A stretch of DNA of 64,000 nt from Prochlorococcus sp. AG-347-L20 (lineage in GTDB: Bacteria; Cyanobacteriota; Cyanobacteriia; PCC-6307; Cyanobiaceae). Below the pieces are notes generated by a model that worked only from the letters and a program-made list of their open reading frames with translations, did no database searches and was not told the origin of the DNA. The stretch lies in contig QCCP01000002.1 of NCBI GenBank assembly GCA_003281225.1, forward strand, positions 154,467-218,466, given 5' to 3'. A program made the position numbers and the translations under genes. Shown piece after piece: positions 18,813 to 28,737 of this stretch (within the stretch, counting starts at the first letter, position 1; each line of letters starts with the position of its first letter).

Positions 18813-19847
18813 TTATTGTTTGTCTAATTGTCTAAGTTTTTTTGCTAATTCTGGTAATTTTTTAAAAATACTTGAACTCCTTAGCCATGATTTATTTTCC
18901 ATCGCGGGGAAACCACTTATTACCTTGCCATCTTCAATGTCACAATGGATTCCGCATTTTGAACTCGCAATGACATTATTACCAACTTTTACTCTGTTAT
19001 TGACTCCTACTTGCCCTGCCAAAATAACACCATCTCCAATATTTGCTCCTCCAGCGATACCAACTTGAGCTGCAAATGCACAATTCTTTCCAATTTTTAC
19101 GCCATGACCTATTTGTATTAAATTATCCAACTTTGTTCCCTCATCAATAAAAGTAAATCCAACTGCGGGTCTATCAATACAACAATTAGTTCCAATTTCT
19201 ACAAAACTCATTATTTTTACACCACCTTTTTGTGGCATCTTTACCCATTTGCCATTTTCAGGAATAAAACCAAATCCCTCTGATCCAATAACAGAATTTG
19301 AATTAATTACACAATTATTTTTTAGAGTGGTATTTTCGTAAAAAACACAATTTGGATGAATTATATTATTATTTCCTATTCGAACATTGCCTAAAATTGA
19401 TGCTCCAGGAAGAATAAGATTATTGTCACCAATTATAGTATTTTCTCCAATATAGACATTAGGTCCAATATGGCAATCTGCTCCAATTATTGCTGTTTTA
19501 TCTATAATCGCTGAAGCGTGAATTCCTGGTTTGAAATTGATAGTTTTATATAAACAGTCCAATACTTCTGCAAATGCAATTCTTGGATTTTTAACGATTA
19601 TGTTTGATATATTGAGTTTCCTTAAAGCACTAACGATTTCATCGTTGTTAGTAGTTATTATTGCTGATGCTTTAGTTTGATCTAATTTTTCTTTAAGGAT
19701 ATTATTTTCTTCTAAAAAAGATATTTGATGTTTAATTGCATTATCTAATGAGGCAGCATCATCTATATATAAATCTTCAAAAATATTGGCACTAATAAAA
19801 TTTGAATTTCCTTTTTTTATTAGATCAACTAAATCACTTAAAAGCAT
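18813..19847 (-). CDS. lpxD: UDP-3-O-(3-hydroxyacyl)glucosamine N-acyltransferase
   Basis: Third step of lipid A synthesis: adds the N-linked hydroxyacyl chain to UDP-3-O-acyl-glucosamine in the cytoplasm. The 344-residue protein has an N-terminal uridine-binding domain (about 1-100). A long left-handed beta-helix of hexapeptide repeats follows (for example AIIGADCHIGPNVYIGENTI), with the catalytic His in QIGHGVKIG. The C-terminal RSSSIFKKLPELAKKL is the expected helical extension. It lies 20 bases downstream of proB on the same strand. Confidence 0.95.
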   Translation of the reverse strand: MLLSDLVDLIKKGNSNFISANIFEDLYIDDAASLDNAIKHQISFLEENNILKEKLDQTKASAIITTNNDEIVSALRKLNISNIIVKNPRIAFAEVLDCLYKTINFKPGIHASAIIDKTAIIGADCHIGPNVYIGENTIIGDNNLILPGASILGNVRIGNNNIIHPNCVFYENTTLKNNCVINSNSVIGSEGFGFIPENGKWVKMPQKGGVKIMSFVEIGTNCCIDRPAVGFTFIDEGTKLDNLIQIGHGVKIGKNCAFAAQVGIAGGANIGDGVILAGQVGVNNRVKVGNNVIASSKCGIHCDIEDGKVISGFPAMENKSWLRSSSIFKKLPELAKKLRQLDKQ

Positions 19848-19867
19848 TTTTCAGTTTTAATTTTTTT

Positions 19868-20950
19868 CTAAGAGAGAGCAAGAACATCTCTATGTACGAC
19901 AATTATCGAGGAGTTGTTATTTTCTTTATTAATTAAGATACTTCTTAATTTGTCGCTACTTATTGATACTAAACCTTTTGCAACTTCTTTATTATTAGTA
20001 TTTACGATTTTAACTGCCTGATTAATCGTAAAGTTTCCTTCTACATTCTTAACACCAACCGCTAAAAGTGAGGCACCTTTTTTTATAATTGCAAAAGATG
20101 CGCCATCATCTAAAGTAATTTTCCCTACTGTTTGAATTGCATGTGAAAGCCAACTTTTTTTGTTTCCGATAGGTTTTTTTACTGGATAAAAAAAAGTTCC
20201 AATTTTATTATCATTAAAAATTTCAATTAAGTTTTTTTTATTAGTTCCATCAACTAATTGGACTTCAACTCCTCCTTTTGTTGCTATTTCTGCAGAAGTT
20301 AATTTTGTAGAAATTCCTCCTGTTCCCCATTCATTATTTAAGTTTTGGATATTTTTATTTTTAATTTCTTTTAATTCACTATTATGAACTTCTTTAATAG
20401 GTTGGGCATCTTTATTATAACGTGGATCTTTTGAGTATAGATTTTCAATATCGGTTAATAAAATAAGCTTGTTAGCATTTATAGCTAAGGCAACTAAAGC
20501 AGAAAGGGTATCGTTATCTCCATATTTAAGCTCTTCATTTGCTACGGTATCATTCTCATTTACTATTGGAATAACATTCAAATCCATTAATTTTTTTAAA
20601 GTTTTAGAAGCGTTATTAAAGGATTCTCTTGAATTGAAATCAGCTTTAGTTATTAAAATCTGAGCAATATTAAGACCTAATCTATTAAATACTTTATCGT
20701 ATAAGGACATTAAATTAACTTGACCCACTGCAGCAGTAGCTTGAAGGGTACTTAAATCATTTGGTCTCGTTTTAATATTTAATTTTTGGCAACCTAATCC
20801 AACGGCTCCACTAGTTACTAGAATTATTTTATTTCCTTTTGAAAGAAAACTTGTAAAGGATCTTGAAAGGGTTTCAATAACTTCTTCTGTAGATGTTTCC
20901 TCTGTTCCTCTTAAAATACTAGTACCAATTTTTATAACCCAAGTTTTCAT
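19868..20950 (-). CDS. proB: Glutamate 5-kinase
   Basis: First step of proline synthesis: phosphorylates glutamate at the gamma carboxyl. The 360-residue protein is the two-domain form. The amino acid kinase domain has [40 protein letters not shown] and [12 protein letters not shown]-terminal PUA domain runs from about residue 270 to 355. Its start codon overlaps the stop of the YqeG gene by four bases, so the two are coupled. lpxD follows. Confidence 0.96.
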   Translation of the reverse strand: MKTWVIKIGTSILRGTEETSTEEVIETLSRSFTSFLSKGNKIILVTSGAVGLGCQKLNIKTRPNDLSTLQATAAVGQVNLMSLYDKVFNRLGLNIAQILITKADFNSRESFNNASKTLKKLMDLNVIPIVNENDTVANEELKYGDNDTLSALVALAINANKLILLTDIENLYSKDPRYNKDAQPIKEVHNSELKEIKNKNIQNLNNEWGTGGISTKLTSAEIATKGGVEVQLVDGTNKKNLIEIFNDNKIGTFFYPVKKPIGNKKSWLSHAIQTVGKITLDDGASFAIIKKGASLLAVGVKNVEGNFTINQAVKIVNTNNKEVAKGLVSISSDKLRSILINKENNNSSIIVVHRDVLALS

Positions 20951-21441
20951 TTTATAAAATGAGAAATTAATTTTTCTATTGTCAAAGTTAAATTAAATTT
21001 TATAGGCAAGCCATCTCTATTTAATCGCTTAACTAATATTGTTTTAATATTACATCTGTTCCCAACAATAATATCTGTAAAAATTCTGTCTCCAATAATA
21101 GCTACATTTTTTGGCTCTCCGCCAATTTCTTTGATAGCAGACAAAGTTACTTTTTTTCTAGGTTTTGATGCATTGTATTTGTACCTTAAATTTAATTCTT
21201 TTGCTATTTTTGCGATTCTTTTTTTTGATGGATTATTACTTATTAGATATAAGGAGAAAAGTTTTTTAGATTCTATGATCCAATTTTTTACAGCTTTTGA
21301 GATCATATTAGATTTTCTATTTACTAGAGTCCCATCCACGTCTAGCAATAAAGAATTTATGCCTTTTTTTTGCAACTCAGATAGAGAAATCATATATATT
21401 GGTAAGTTTGAATCCCAATTGATTTTTAGGATAGATCTCAT
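20947..21441 (-). CDS. YqeG-family HAD phosphatase (subfamily IIIA)
   Basis: A 164-residue HAD hydrolase. The catalytic motif is [10 protein letters not shown] (D-x-D), motif II is in LYLISNN and the metal-binding motif III is in [11 protein letters not shown]. This layout matches YqeG. Plant relatives act on phosphatidylglycerophosphate, which fits a membrane-lipid role, but the bacterial substrate is not settled. If it is a PGP phosphatase it would follow PgsA, encoded at 28.7 kb (inference). It overlaps proB by four bases and follows the DUF3727 gene by five. Confidence 0.88.
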   Translation of the reverse strand: MRSILKINWDSNLPIYMISLSELQKKGINSLLLDVDGTLVNRKSNMISKAVKNWIIESKKLFSLYLISNNPSKKRIAKIAKELNLRYKYNASKPRKKVTLSAIKEIGGEPKNVAIIGDRIFTDIIVGNRCNIKTILVKRLNRDGLPIKFNLTLTIEKLISHFIK

Positions 21442-21446
21442 TTATT

Positions 21447-21983
21447 TTAAGAACTACTTTTTTCAAGCTCAGTTTCAATCAAAGGTTGAATTTTATCGAA
21501 CTCATCATCTTCAACTAACAAGGCACCTTTGTCTTTTAATTTACCCACAATAAAAAAAGGATCTAGTGGTATATATAAGCCATATTCTTGGTCAAAAAGA
21601 TTAAAGTTAACGAGCAATTCATAACTCTCACTATCATCATCGACGTAATCTTCTTCTAATTCATCGTAAATTGGTTCTTCAAGCTCTCCTGATACTGTTA
21701 ATGTAACTGCTGATCTGATAAGTCTTAAATCATGTTCTTGAAGGACTGCTTCAGCATTTTTTAGTATTTGTTCATTTTTATCTATTTTCTCAATTAGTTC
21801 AGGTTCATCTTTTTCATTTATCTTAAAAAGACTTACTGGTGTATCAACTGGCGTTAATAAAGCATATTCTTGGCCTTCAATACTAACTAATTGCTCAAGA
21901 TAACAAAATAGCTCGTTTCCATTTGAGTCATTTAATAAAAGAGTCTGTGCATCATAATTATCATTTGAATTGGCTTCTTTCAT
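21447..21983 (-). CDS. DUF3727-domain protein
   Basis: A 178-residue acidic protein of cyanobacteria and plastids. Its first half (LLLNDSNGNELFCYLEQLVS, then EGQEYALLTPVDTPV) resembles the DUF1292/DUF3727 type of small beta domain. The second half repeats a similar pattern around SYELLVNFNLFDQEYGLYIP. It is very rich in Asp and Glu and has no membrane segment. It lies 26 bases after ruvX and 5 bases before the YqeG gene, the RuvX-DUF3727-YqeG order I associate with cyanobacteria. Function unknown. Confidence 0.85.
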   Translation of the reverse strand: MKEANSNDNYDAQTLLLNDSNGNELFCYLEQLVSIEGQEYALLTPVDTPVSLFKINEKDEPELIEKIDKNEQILKNAEAVLQEHDLRLIRSAVTLTVSGELEEPIYDELEEDYVDDDSESYELLVNFNLFDQEYGLYIPLDPFFIVGKLKDKGALLVEDDEFDKIQPLIETELEKSSS

Positions 21984-22009
21984 TTAAAAATTATCTATCC
22001 TTTTTAATA

Positions 22010-22471
22010 CTAATATTTTATCTGACGTTTACCAGCTATTTCTTCTAATTCAGGACCTTCTTCGATCCATTGTTCAAGTATTATTTTTGCTGAAAAACTA
22101 TCAATCAATCCAGATTTATCTTTTTTTATTCCAAATCTTTCTGAAGATTCCCAAGTTGAACTATGTTCGTTGACATAAGAAAATGGAAGCTTTAATTCAT
22201 TTGAAAGTAATTGACCATAATTTTTACAGTCAATAGCTTGTGTAGTCATTTGACCTTCCTCATCTAGCGGAATACCCACAATAAAACCAGTCAAATTAAA
22301 TTCATTTATATAATTTCTAATGATTTTAATCTCTTGATTATTTTCAAATCGTTTTACTGCTGGAAGTATATTTGATGTTATGCAGAGGGGATCACAATAA
22401 GCTAATCCTATTCTTTTGGTACCTATATCCAAACTCAAAATTGACTTGGGTTTGGGTTTGCAAAATTTCAC
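22010..22471 (-). CDS. ruvX: Putative pre-16S rRNA nuclease / Holliday-junction resolvase-like YqgF
   Basis: A 153-residue RNase H-fold protein. [19 protein letters not shown] carries the first catalytic Asp. [18 protein letters not shown] and [13 protein letters not shown] carry the middle motifs, and [17 protein letters not shown] carries the last acidic residues. The family matures 16S rRNA and was once named as a resolvase. The start overlaps the stop of the preceding gene by four bases, so it sits within the long minus-strand transcript. Confidence 0.93.
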   Translation of the reverse strand: MKFCKPKPKSILSLDIGTKRIGLAYCDPLCITSNILPAVKRFENNQEIKIIRNYINEFNLTGFIVGIPLDEEGQMTTQAIDCKNYGQLLSNELKLPFSYVNEHSSTWESSERFGIKKDKSGLIDSFSAKIILEQWIEEGPELEEIAGKRQIKY

Positions 22472-23523
22472 TTTGTTTTTAATGGAAAAGGAGATGGATA
22501 TGGATTACCTTGTGGACTTAATTTTTCAAAGATTGATTCCAAAGATTGATTTATTATATTTACTTGTTTGGCTTCATTCTTAATTATTGTGTTCCTAATA
22601 AGAATTATTTCTTGATTTTTTTCTATGATATTACACTCTTCGAGAAAAACATTTAATTGAGAATTTTCTTTATAGGTTTTTAAATATGAAAAAGGTGATT
22701 TTTCAAAAAATCTTTTTATAAATTCTTTTAGAATAGAATTGAATCTATTATCCCAATATCTACTTATAGTTAAAGTATAAATTTCCTCATTTTGATAATT
22801 AATATCTTTTAAAATTGTACATAAAACAGAATTTTCATATATCAAGGCACCACTCTTAGAGTTATTTCTTTTAAAAATGTCGTCTTGATCAAAATCTAAA
22901 ATATTTCTTATTAAGGGAGATTGATTTGATCTTATGAAATTAACTATTTTTAATATATTTTGTTTATTAATGTTTTGGAATTCACTAATTAATGTATAGG
23001 CATTGGTATTTTGATTTGTAGGTTTATTTTGATAAGAACCATCCCAAAGGATTATCTCTTCTAACGGTTGAAAGCCTAATTCTCTTGAGTTTGATATGAG
23101 GTCAACATTATTTATATCTGCATTAATTATCCAACTTGAAGTTTTGATTTCTTTTATTGAGATAGATTTTTTTATCAATCCTAAAGTTAATTGTTTTTCT
23201 GTTAAAGAACACTTGCTATTAATCAACTTGGGCTTAGATATTTTTAAGCAAGTCTCTTTTTTGTTTAAAGGAAAAATATTCAAATAACCAATAATTTCGT
23301 TTCCATATATAGCAATTATGCATTTATTTTTATTTTTCTTAAGATTATTCAAGAAGATTTTTAAGTCATCAAAGGTGTTTATAATTGCCATCTTTAAAAA
23401 CCAATTATTCAATTTCTTATTTTTAATATCTATTAAAAGATTAATGTGCCGTATATGGAGTTCTTCAAAAGTTACCTCCATTCCTTTTTTAGATTGGAAA
23501 GAATAAGAGGTATCTTTTTTCAT
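22468..23523 (-). CDS. Conserved cyanobacterial hypothetical protein, GNAT-like middle region
   Basis: A 351-residue protein that I cannot name with confidence. An N-terminal segment ([15 protein letters not shown], then [20 protein letters not shown]) and [20 protein letters not shown] look like the strands and acceptor region of a GNAT acetyltransferase. The usual acetyl-CoA loop (R/Q-x-x-G-x-G/A) is not obvious, so activity is doubtful. The C-terminus ends in a Pro-rich tail ([11 protein letters not shown]). It abuts the CofE-like gene with no gap and overlaps ruvX by four bases, so it is firmly in the operon. Confidence 0.7.
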   Translation of the reverse strand: MKKDTSYSFQSKKGMEVTFEELHIRHINLLIDIKNKKLNNWFLKMAIINTFDDLKIFLNNLKKNKNKCIIAIYGNEIIGYLNIFPLNKKETCLKISKPKLINSKCSLTEKQLTLGLIKKSISIKEIKTSSWIINADINNVDLISNSRELGFQPLEEIILWDGSYQNKPTNQNTNAYTLISEFQNINKQNILKIVNFIRSNQSPLIRNILDFDQDDIFKRNNSKSGALIYENSVLCTILKDINYQNEEIYTLTISRYWDNRFNSILKEFIKRFFEKSPFSYLKTYKENSQLNVFLEECNIIEKNQEIILIRNTIIKNEAKQVNIINQSLESIFEKLSPQGNPYPSPFPLKTK

Positions 23524-24690
23524 TTACTTTTTTTCTCTTATTAATACTATAGGGGTTTTTTCATCTCCATTGCCAGCTGGATTAGACAATAAGTTTCTTT
23601 TAAGTATTTTATTTACTTTTTTATTTGAACTTGCTAAGACTTTCACCCCTCCAAGATCATTAACATCGACAACAGCAACATCTATATTTAGATAGCTCGA
23701 GACCTCCTTACAAAATAAATCCGCATTGAGAGGACCCATAACTATGCTCTTGTCATAAGGTGTAACTGTGCCGCTTATATCATCAATGAGAGATGATTCT
23801 GAACCAGTTAACCTGTAAAACATACCTTTAATCCCAACTAATTTGAAGAGAAATCCAACAAATAGTGCAAAGGTTATTCTTGTGACCCCGATTCTATTTA
23901 TTAATAATTGCATGCCGCAAGCTGTTGCGAGACTGCTTGTAGGGTGAAAAAAATAACATAAAGCTTTCGAAAATAAACTATATTCTAAATTTTGAGGGGA
24001 AATATATCTATTTTGCATAATCGCTAGCGGACTCTCACCGATAGTTAAAATATCATTTTTTTCTACAATTCCTTTGCAGTATTCAATCACAGTATTTACT
24101 GGGTTATCAAAGCAACCAAGTAAATCAGTTTTAATAGCAAAAGCTTTATATTTATTATTTATTGGAATTTCAAAAACTTCTTTCGGCTTTTGTTTTTGAC
24201 CATCTAAATTAATTAAAAAACAATCCTTATTATTTGAAATACCAAAATGTCCATAGTTCTCCCAAAATACTTTTAACCATAGATATTTTATTTTTTTTCT
24301 AAAATTATCATTGCTAAATTTATATATGATTCTTACAAATAATTCTGAATTTGCCTTGATAATTGTTGTTGGCCAATAATTATTTAAATTCTTAATTTTA
24401 TTATTTTCATATATATAAATATCTTCTTGATAGTTTAAATTTTGGCAATATTCGTTACCTTTATTTTTAAAAAAATCTAGTTCAAATTTTATATTAGATA
24501 CCATCGTCTCTTTGGTTTTACTTTTATTAGTTATTTTTAAATCAATAATTAATTCGTTTAAACCACTCTTTTTTTTTATTTTGTAATTTGTAGGTACCAG
24601 ATTTAACTTTGATTTGGGTGAGTATTTAATATATAAATCTGAAACAATTAAAAAAATTAAAAGAACCAAGAGGATATTTACTAATATCAT
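23524..24690 (-). CDS. F420-0:gamma-glutamyl ligase-like (CofE-like) membrane-anchored protein
   Basis: A 388-residue protein with one N-terminal membrane helix (ILVNILLVLLIFLIVSDLYI) and a poorly conserved domain to about residue 185. The C-terminal half reads IPINNKYKAFAIKTDLLG, DILTIGESPLAIMQNRYI and DDISGTVTPYDKSIVMGPLN, the pattern of CofE-like proteins. CofE adds glutamates to coenzyme F420, but picocyanobacteria are not known to make F420 from a complete pathway, so the substrate is probably different. It lies 7 bases after the thioredoxin-fold gene. Confidence 0.78.
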   Translation of the reverse strand: MILVNILLVLLIFLIVSDLYIKYSPKSKLNLVPTNYKIKKKSGLNELIIDLKITNKSKTKETMVSNIKFELDFFKNKGNEYCQNLNYQEDIYIYENNKIKNLNNYWPTTIIKANSELFVRIIYKFSNDNFRKKIKYLWLKVFWENYGHFGISNNKDCFLINLDGQKQKPKEVFEIPINNKYKAFAIKTDLLGCFDNPVNTVIEYCKGIVEKNDILTIGESPLAIMQNRYISPQNLEYSLFSKALCYFFHPTSSLATACGMQLLINRIGVTRITFALFVGFLFKLVGIKGMFYRLTGSESSLIDDISGTVTPYDKSIVMGPLNADLFCKEVSSYLNIDVAVVDVNDLGGVKVLASSNKKVNKILKRNLLSNPAGNGDEKTPIVLIREKK

Positions 24691-24697
24691 TTTTTAA

Positions 24698-25246
24698 CTA
24701 ATTTTCGTTTTTATCTTTTTTTTCAGAAATGATACTGTTGTATTCATTAAAACTTTCTACAGAAAATGACGTATCTTCTATATCAATTCCTTTTAGTTCT
24801 CCTATAACTTTGTTTAATTCATCGATATTAATTATTCCATTTTGATCATATTTAACCTCACCATCACTATTTAAAATAATGGTTTGTGGAATTAATCCGT
24901 TCCAATAATAATTAGGTTCATTTCTAAGATCAGACTTTTCTTTATCCTGTAATTCATCAGTTGTTAGAGCAATGATATCTATGTTATTTCTCCATATTAA
25001 ATCTAAACCAGATATTATCGGAGCCATAGCTTTGCTATCTGAGCTATCATCAAGATAAAAAAATAAAACTGCGACTCTTTTATTTTTTAATGATTCCTGA
25101 AGAGTTGTCTGGGGAGGAACTATAGCCCCATTGCCTGCGTATATAGGAAAGATGTTGCCATCGTAACTATTAGAATCTCTAGAGGCATTTGCTTTATATG
25201 GACTTAAGAAAATTAATGCTATTAGGATCCATTGAATTATTTTCAT
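24698..25246 (-). CDS. Thioredoxin-fold lumenal protein, photosystem I accumulation factor-like
   Basis: A 182-residue protein with a signal peptide (MKIIQWILIALIFLSPYKAN, then A-S). The fold then runs as a thioredoxin-like domain: NGAIVPPQTTLQESL, VAVLFFYLDDSSDSKAMAP and GLIPQTIILNSDGEV, with a cis-Pro position in L-I-P-Q-T. The redox Cys-x-x-Cys is replaced by a Ser-rich loop at 66-72, so it cannot be a normal thiol oxidoreductase. From memory it matches the cyanobacterial family labelled thylakoid membrane photosystem I accumulation factor. It is the next-to-first gene of the run. Confidence 0.78.
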   Translation of the reverse strand: MKIIQWILIALIFLSPYKANASRDSNSYDGNIFPIYAGNGAIVPPQTTLQESLKNKRVAVLFFYLDDSSDSKAMAPIISGLDLIWRNNIDIIALTTDELQDKEKSDLRNEPNYYWNGLIPQTIILNSDGEVKYDQNGIINIDELNKVIGELKGIDIEDTSFSVESFNEYNSIISEKKDKNEN

Positions 25247-25260
25247 TAAAGTTTAAAAAC

Positions 25261-26877
25261 TTACTTTGAACTTGATCTTCCTAATCCTTGAAGGATTCCT
25301 TTCCCCACTAAACCGATAGCTTTGCCAACAACCTTTGTAAGGAAATTTACGAAGAGATTACCGATATATTTTACCGCAACTTCTAACTGCGGTGCTACGG
25401 CATCTCTTATCTCCACTAACAATGTAACTTGTTTTTGTAGCCACTCTAGATTCTCTAATTCTTTCTCCCTATTTTCATTTTTAAAGTAACGGGTAAATTT
25501 TTTATCGATAATATCAATATATTCTCGTTTACTCTCATACAAATAGATAGGCATATAAATATTGTCATGCCAGCGATTGTAGTTATTAATATTATTTCTA
25601 AATCTTTCAAAATTTCTTGTCGATTGTAATTCGGGATTTATGAGTACAGTTCTTAATTCAGGCCAAGAAGAACAAATATTAAAGATTTCAGAAGCTAATA
25701 AATTACAGTTCCTTATTGTCCAATTTGAAATTATATTTTCAAGAATCAAAAACGATTCTGTTTCATATAGAGGGAGTAATTTTCCATCATAGTCAAGAGC
25801 TTCATTTTTAATAATTGGCTCAATAAACATTATTGATTCATGTGATTCTCTATCTATCTCTTCGCAACTTACCTCACTATAGATAAAATCATTTATTGAG
25901 ATAGATTCGCTTCCTTTTTTTAATCGAAAATAGCTGTCTGTGATATTTGAAATTGTATTAACCTTAAGTTCTTTTATAAGAGAATTTAAATCATCTTTTA
26001 AATCTTTCTCCTTATAGTTTTCTTTAATATTTTTTACTAAATTATCTAACTCATCTAACATTTTACAAATTAATCTTGAAATAAATTCTTTCTTTATCCC
26101 AGAGAGTATTATTGATGAATTATTAAATTCAACCTGTAAGTTAGTTAAGCTATACCTTTCTTTTAGTCTATCTAAAATTAAATTCCATATTTCTGTTGTG
26201 TTTTTATCTTTAATGAATACAGTGTTCTTATTTTCAAGATTAATTTTATTTTCAGTGTAAACTGCCTCTGTATAAAGTTCTAGTGAATTACCCCATAAGA
26301 AAATTAGAAAAGATTTTGCAGTAATAAGTTCTCTTAATCTTCCTTTTAAAATGAATTTATAAAATTCTGGTGTTGAATCAGAGTTAACATATTTAAATAT
26401 ATAATTAATTTCAGAATCTATTTGTTTAAGACCTGAAGTTAGAATCTTTTGACTAAAAGAGAGAGGCTTATTTTTGTTTAATTGAACTCGGGAATTATTT
26501 TCAATATCAAATACCCTGCCTCCATTTAAAATGGTATCAATAGATTCAAGAACTTTTTCTGCACTGGGATTTAAAAGAAAACCTTCAGCATTTAAAGATG
26601 GAGGGGTATTTGCTTCATAAACAAGATCGCCAGAAAGAACTATAAGAAACTTTGACTCATCATATCTTTTTCTTAATTTTAATAATTCTAACCTTATAAG
26701 ATCTTCTGATTGGAAATTAAGAACATTCCATATAACTAAATCTGGAGTTTTATCACTTGTCCCATTATTAAAATTAATTTCTAAATTTTGGTCTAGTGAT
26801 GTTAACTTAAGCGATAAAGATTCTGCTATTAAGCTTGGAGCAATAATCAATATCGATTTTTTTGAAATTAATTCCAA
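25261..26877 (-). CDS. DUF3685 (Ycf55-like) protein with N-terminal pseudo-receiver domain
   Basis: A 538-residue cyanobacterial protein. Residues 1-125 look like a response-regulator receiver (KKSILIIAPSLIAESLSLKL, LVIWNVLNF, FLIVLSGDLVYEA). The acidic pair and the phosphoacceptor Asp are missing, with Asn in the W-N-V position, so it should not be phosphorylated. The rest is the long helical DUF3685 region. The C-terminus (VAVKYIGNLFVNFLTKVVGK onward) is amphipathic or hydrophobic. Ycf55 homologues are found on red-algal plastid genomes. Function unknown. It is 14 bases upstream of the thioredoxin-fold gene. Confidence 0.8.
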   Translation of the reverse strand: MELISKKSILIIAPSLIAESLSLKLTSLDQNLEINFNNGTSDKTPDLVIWNVLNFQSEDLIRLELLKLRKRYDESKFLIVLSGDLVYEANTPPSLNAEGFLLNPSAEKVLESIDTILNGGRVFDIENNSRVQLNKNKPLSFSQKILTSGLKQIDSEINYIFKYVNSDSTPEFYKFILKGRLRELITAKSFLIFLWGNSLELYTEAVYTENKINLENKNTVFIKDKNTTEIWNLILDRLKERYSLTNLQVEFNNSSIILSGIKKEFISRLICKMLDELDNLVKNIKENYKEKDLKDDLNSLIKELKVNTISNITDSYFRLKKGSESISINDFIYSEVSCEEIDRESHESIMFIEPIIKNEALDYDGKLLPLYETESFLILENIISNWTIRNCNLLASEIFNICSSWPELRTVLINPELQSTRNFERFRNNINNYNRWHDNIYMPIYLYESKREYIDIIDKKFTRYFKNENREKELENLEWLQKQVTLLVEIRDAVAPQLEVAVKYIGNLFVNFLTKVVGKAIGLVGKGILQGLGRSSSK

Positions 26878-26956
26878 GACTAGATTTCTTATCTCTTATA
26901 CAAAATTAACTAACAATTACTGCAAACACCAGCCTTGAATCAATTTTTATAATCTT

Positions 26957-27724
26957 TTAAGCGTAGTAATTTGTGTTTAAATCAAAGTCATTTAATCTCT
27001 CTGCTGACAATACATTATTCGCTTCGTTTATCGAGAATTTATTTTCATATAGAGCTTTACCTACTATTACTCCAGAGAGTCCAGAGTTTTCGAATTTTAC
27101 TAACGATAATAAATCAGAAATTGAACCAACACCTCCTGAGGCTATTACTGGAATATCTGTAATTTCAAGTATGCTTTTTATGAATTCTTCATTTGTCCCT
27201 TCTAAAGTCCCATCTGTATTTATATCCGTAACAATAAAACTAGCAATTTTAAATGAAGAAAACTCCTTTACTACATCTGTGGCAAAAATATTAGATTGTT
27301 CAAGCCAACCCCTAGTACTAACTTTTCCATCTTTTGTATCTATCCCAACAATTATCTTTCCAGGAAATTTATTTGATAAGTCTTTAACTAGTTCTTTATT
27401 TTCTATTGCAGAGGTTCCCATGATAACTTTCTCAATACCATAAGAAAATAATTGTTCTATCCTTTCTTGAGACCTTATCCCTCCACCTATTTGAATAGGT
27501 ATGTTAACTGTTTTTGCAATCTTTTTTATTGATTTATCGTTTGTTGGGGATCCAGTTTTTGCAGCATCCAAATCAACTATATGTATATATTTTGCTCCTT
27601 CGCTTTCCCAAAATTTAGCTTGCTCATGAGGCTCTTTTGTGAAGTCTTTTCTTTTGTTAAAGTCGCCTTTAAAAAGCCTTACACACTTACCATTCATTAA
27701 ATCAATTGCTGGTATTAGGTCCAT
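26957..27724 (-). CDS. hisA: Phosphoribosylformimino-5-aminoimidazole carboxamide ribotide isomerase
   Basis: Histidine synthesis: Amadori isomerisation of ProFAR to PRFAR. The 255-residue TIM barrel begins MDLIPAIDLMNGKCVRLFKG with the first catalytic Asp. IQIGGGIRS and VASGGVGSISDL are the two phosphate-binding loops, and FIVTDINTDGTLEGTN holds the second catalytic Asp and the T-x-x-G-T-x-x-G pattern. The C-terminus is complete. It lies 79 bases from the DUF3685 gene and is divergent from the epimerase at 27.8 kb. Confidence 0.96.
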   Translation of the reverse strand: MDLIPAIDLMNGKCVRLFKGDFNKRKDFTKEPHEQAKFWESEGAKYIHIVDLDAAKTGSPTNDKSIKKIAKTVNIPIQIGGGIRSQERIEQLFSYGIEKVIMGTSAIENKELVKDLSNKFPGKIIVGIDTKDGKVSTRGWLEQSNIFATDVVKEFSSFKIASFIVTDINTDGTLEGTNEEFIKSILEITDIPVIASGGVGSISDLLSLVKFENSGLSGVIVGKALYENKFSINEANNVLSAERLNDFDLNTNYYA

Positions 27725-27816
27725 AGAATCATCCTTTTCATTAATTACTTATTAGTAGTACTATTCAATATGTAATTCTATTTAAGATTACTACTTTAGT
27801 TAAATATTTTTTGAAT

Positions 27817-28737
27817 ATGAAAATTCTTGTAATGGGTGGCACTAGATTTGTTGGCAAGTCTTTGGTTGGAAAGTTATTAAGTAAAAATCATTATATTGAT
27901 ATTTTCACGAGAGGTAATAAAAGTAATCCTGAAAAAACAAATTTAATTAAGGGTGATAGAAATAATTCAGAAGATATCGTCAAGCTAAGAAATGAAAAGT
28001 ATGATGTTGTTTATGATATTTCTGGAAGAGAGTTAGAACAAACCAAACTTCTTATAGAAAATTTAGATAACTCTTTCCAGAGATATATTTATGTCAGCTC
28101 TGCAGGTGTTTATAAAGATAATTGTGAACTCCCCTTATCCGAAGTTGATCCAATTGATCCAGAAAGTAGGCACAAAGGAAAGTTTGAGACAGAGAATTGG
28201 TTAAAAAACCAAAAAATTCCTTTTACAAGTTTTAGACCAACTTATATTTATGGACCAGGAAATTATAATAAAATTGAAAATTGGTTTTTTGAAAGGTTAT
28301 TTACTAAAAAATCTATACCAATCCCTGGTGACGGTTCATTAATCACTCAGCTAGGCCATGTTTCGGATCTAACTGACGTAATGATTAGGTGCATAAATTT
28401 TGAAAATTCCAAAAATAATATTTACAATTGTTCAGGTGAAAAAGGAGTAACAATCAAGGGTTTAATTTATTTCTGTGCGAATGTTCTTGGCTTAAAACAA
28501 AATGAGATTTTTTTAAGAACATTTGATTATCAAAAATTAGATCCTAAGTCTCGAAAGGGATTTCCAATTAGATTAAATCATTATCAGACTGATATCTCTA
28601 AGATAAAACGTGATTTAGAGTGGGCGCCAACTTTCGATTTACTTAATGGTCTAAAGGATAGTTTTGCGAATGATTTTAATAATAAAAAGAGTGAGGAGTT
28701 TGATGAAAATTCAGATAATATTCTTTTTAATTCTTAA
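27817..28737 (+). CDS. NAD-dependent epimerase/dehydratase, CSP41-like
   Basis: A 306-residue extended short-chain dehydrogenase. The nucleotide-binding loop is GGTRFVGKSLVGKLL and the mid-protein has YIYVSSAGVYKD; the usual Y-x-x-x-K is not clear. SFRPTYIYGPGNYN and HVSDLTDVMIRCI are typical of the CSP41/mRNA-binding subgroup in plastids and cyanobacteria. A TTG two codons upstream at 27811 is also open. The ATG at 27817 gives the canonical M-K-I-L-V-M-G-G start. It converges on pgsA, with a 27-base overlap of the coding ends. Confidence 0.85.
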   Translation: MKILVMGGTRFVGKSLVGKLLSKNHYIDIFTRGNKSNPEKTNLIKGDRNNSEDIVKLRNEKYDVVYDISGRELEQTKLLIENLDNSFQRYIYVSSAGVYKDNCELPLSEVDPIDPESRHKGKFETENWLKNQKIPFTSFRPTYIYGPGNYNKIENWFFERLFTKKSIPIPGDGSLITQLGHVSDLTDVMIRCINFENSKNNIYNCSGEKGVTIKGLIYFCANVLGLKQNEIFLRTFDYQKLDPKSRKGFPIRLNHYQTDISKIKRDLEWAPTFDLLNGLKDSFANDFNNKKSEEFDENSDNILFNS

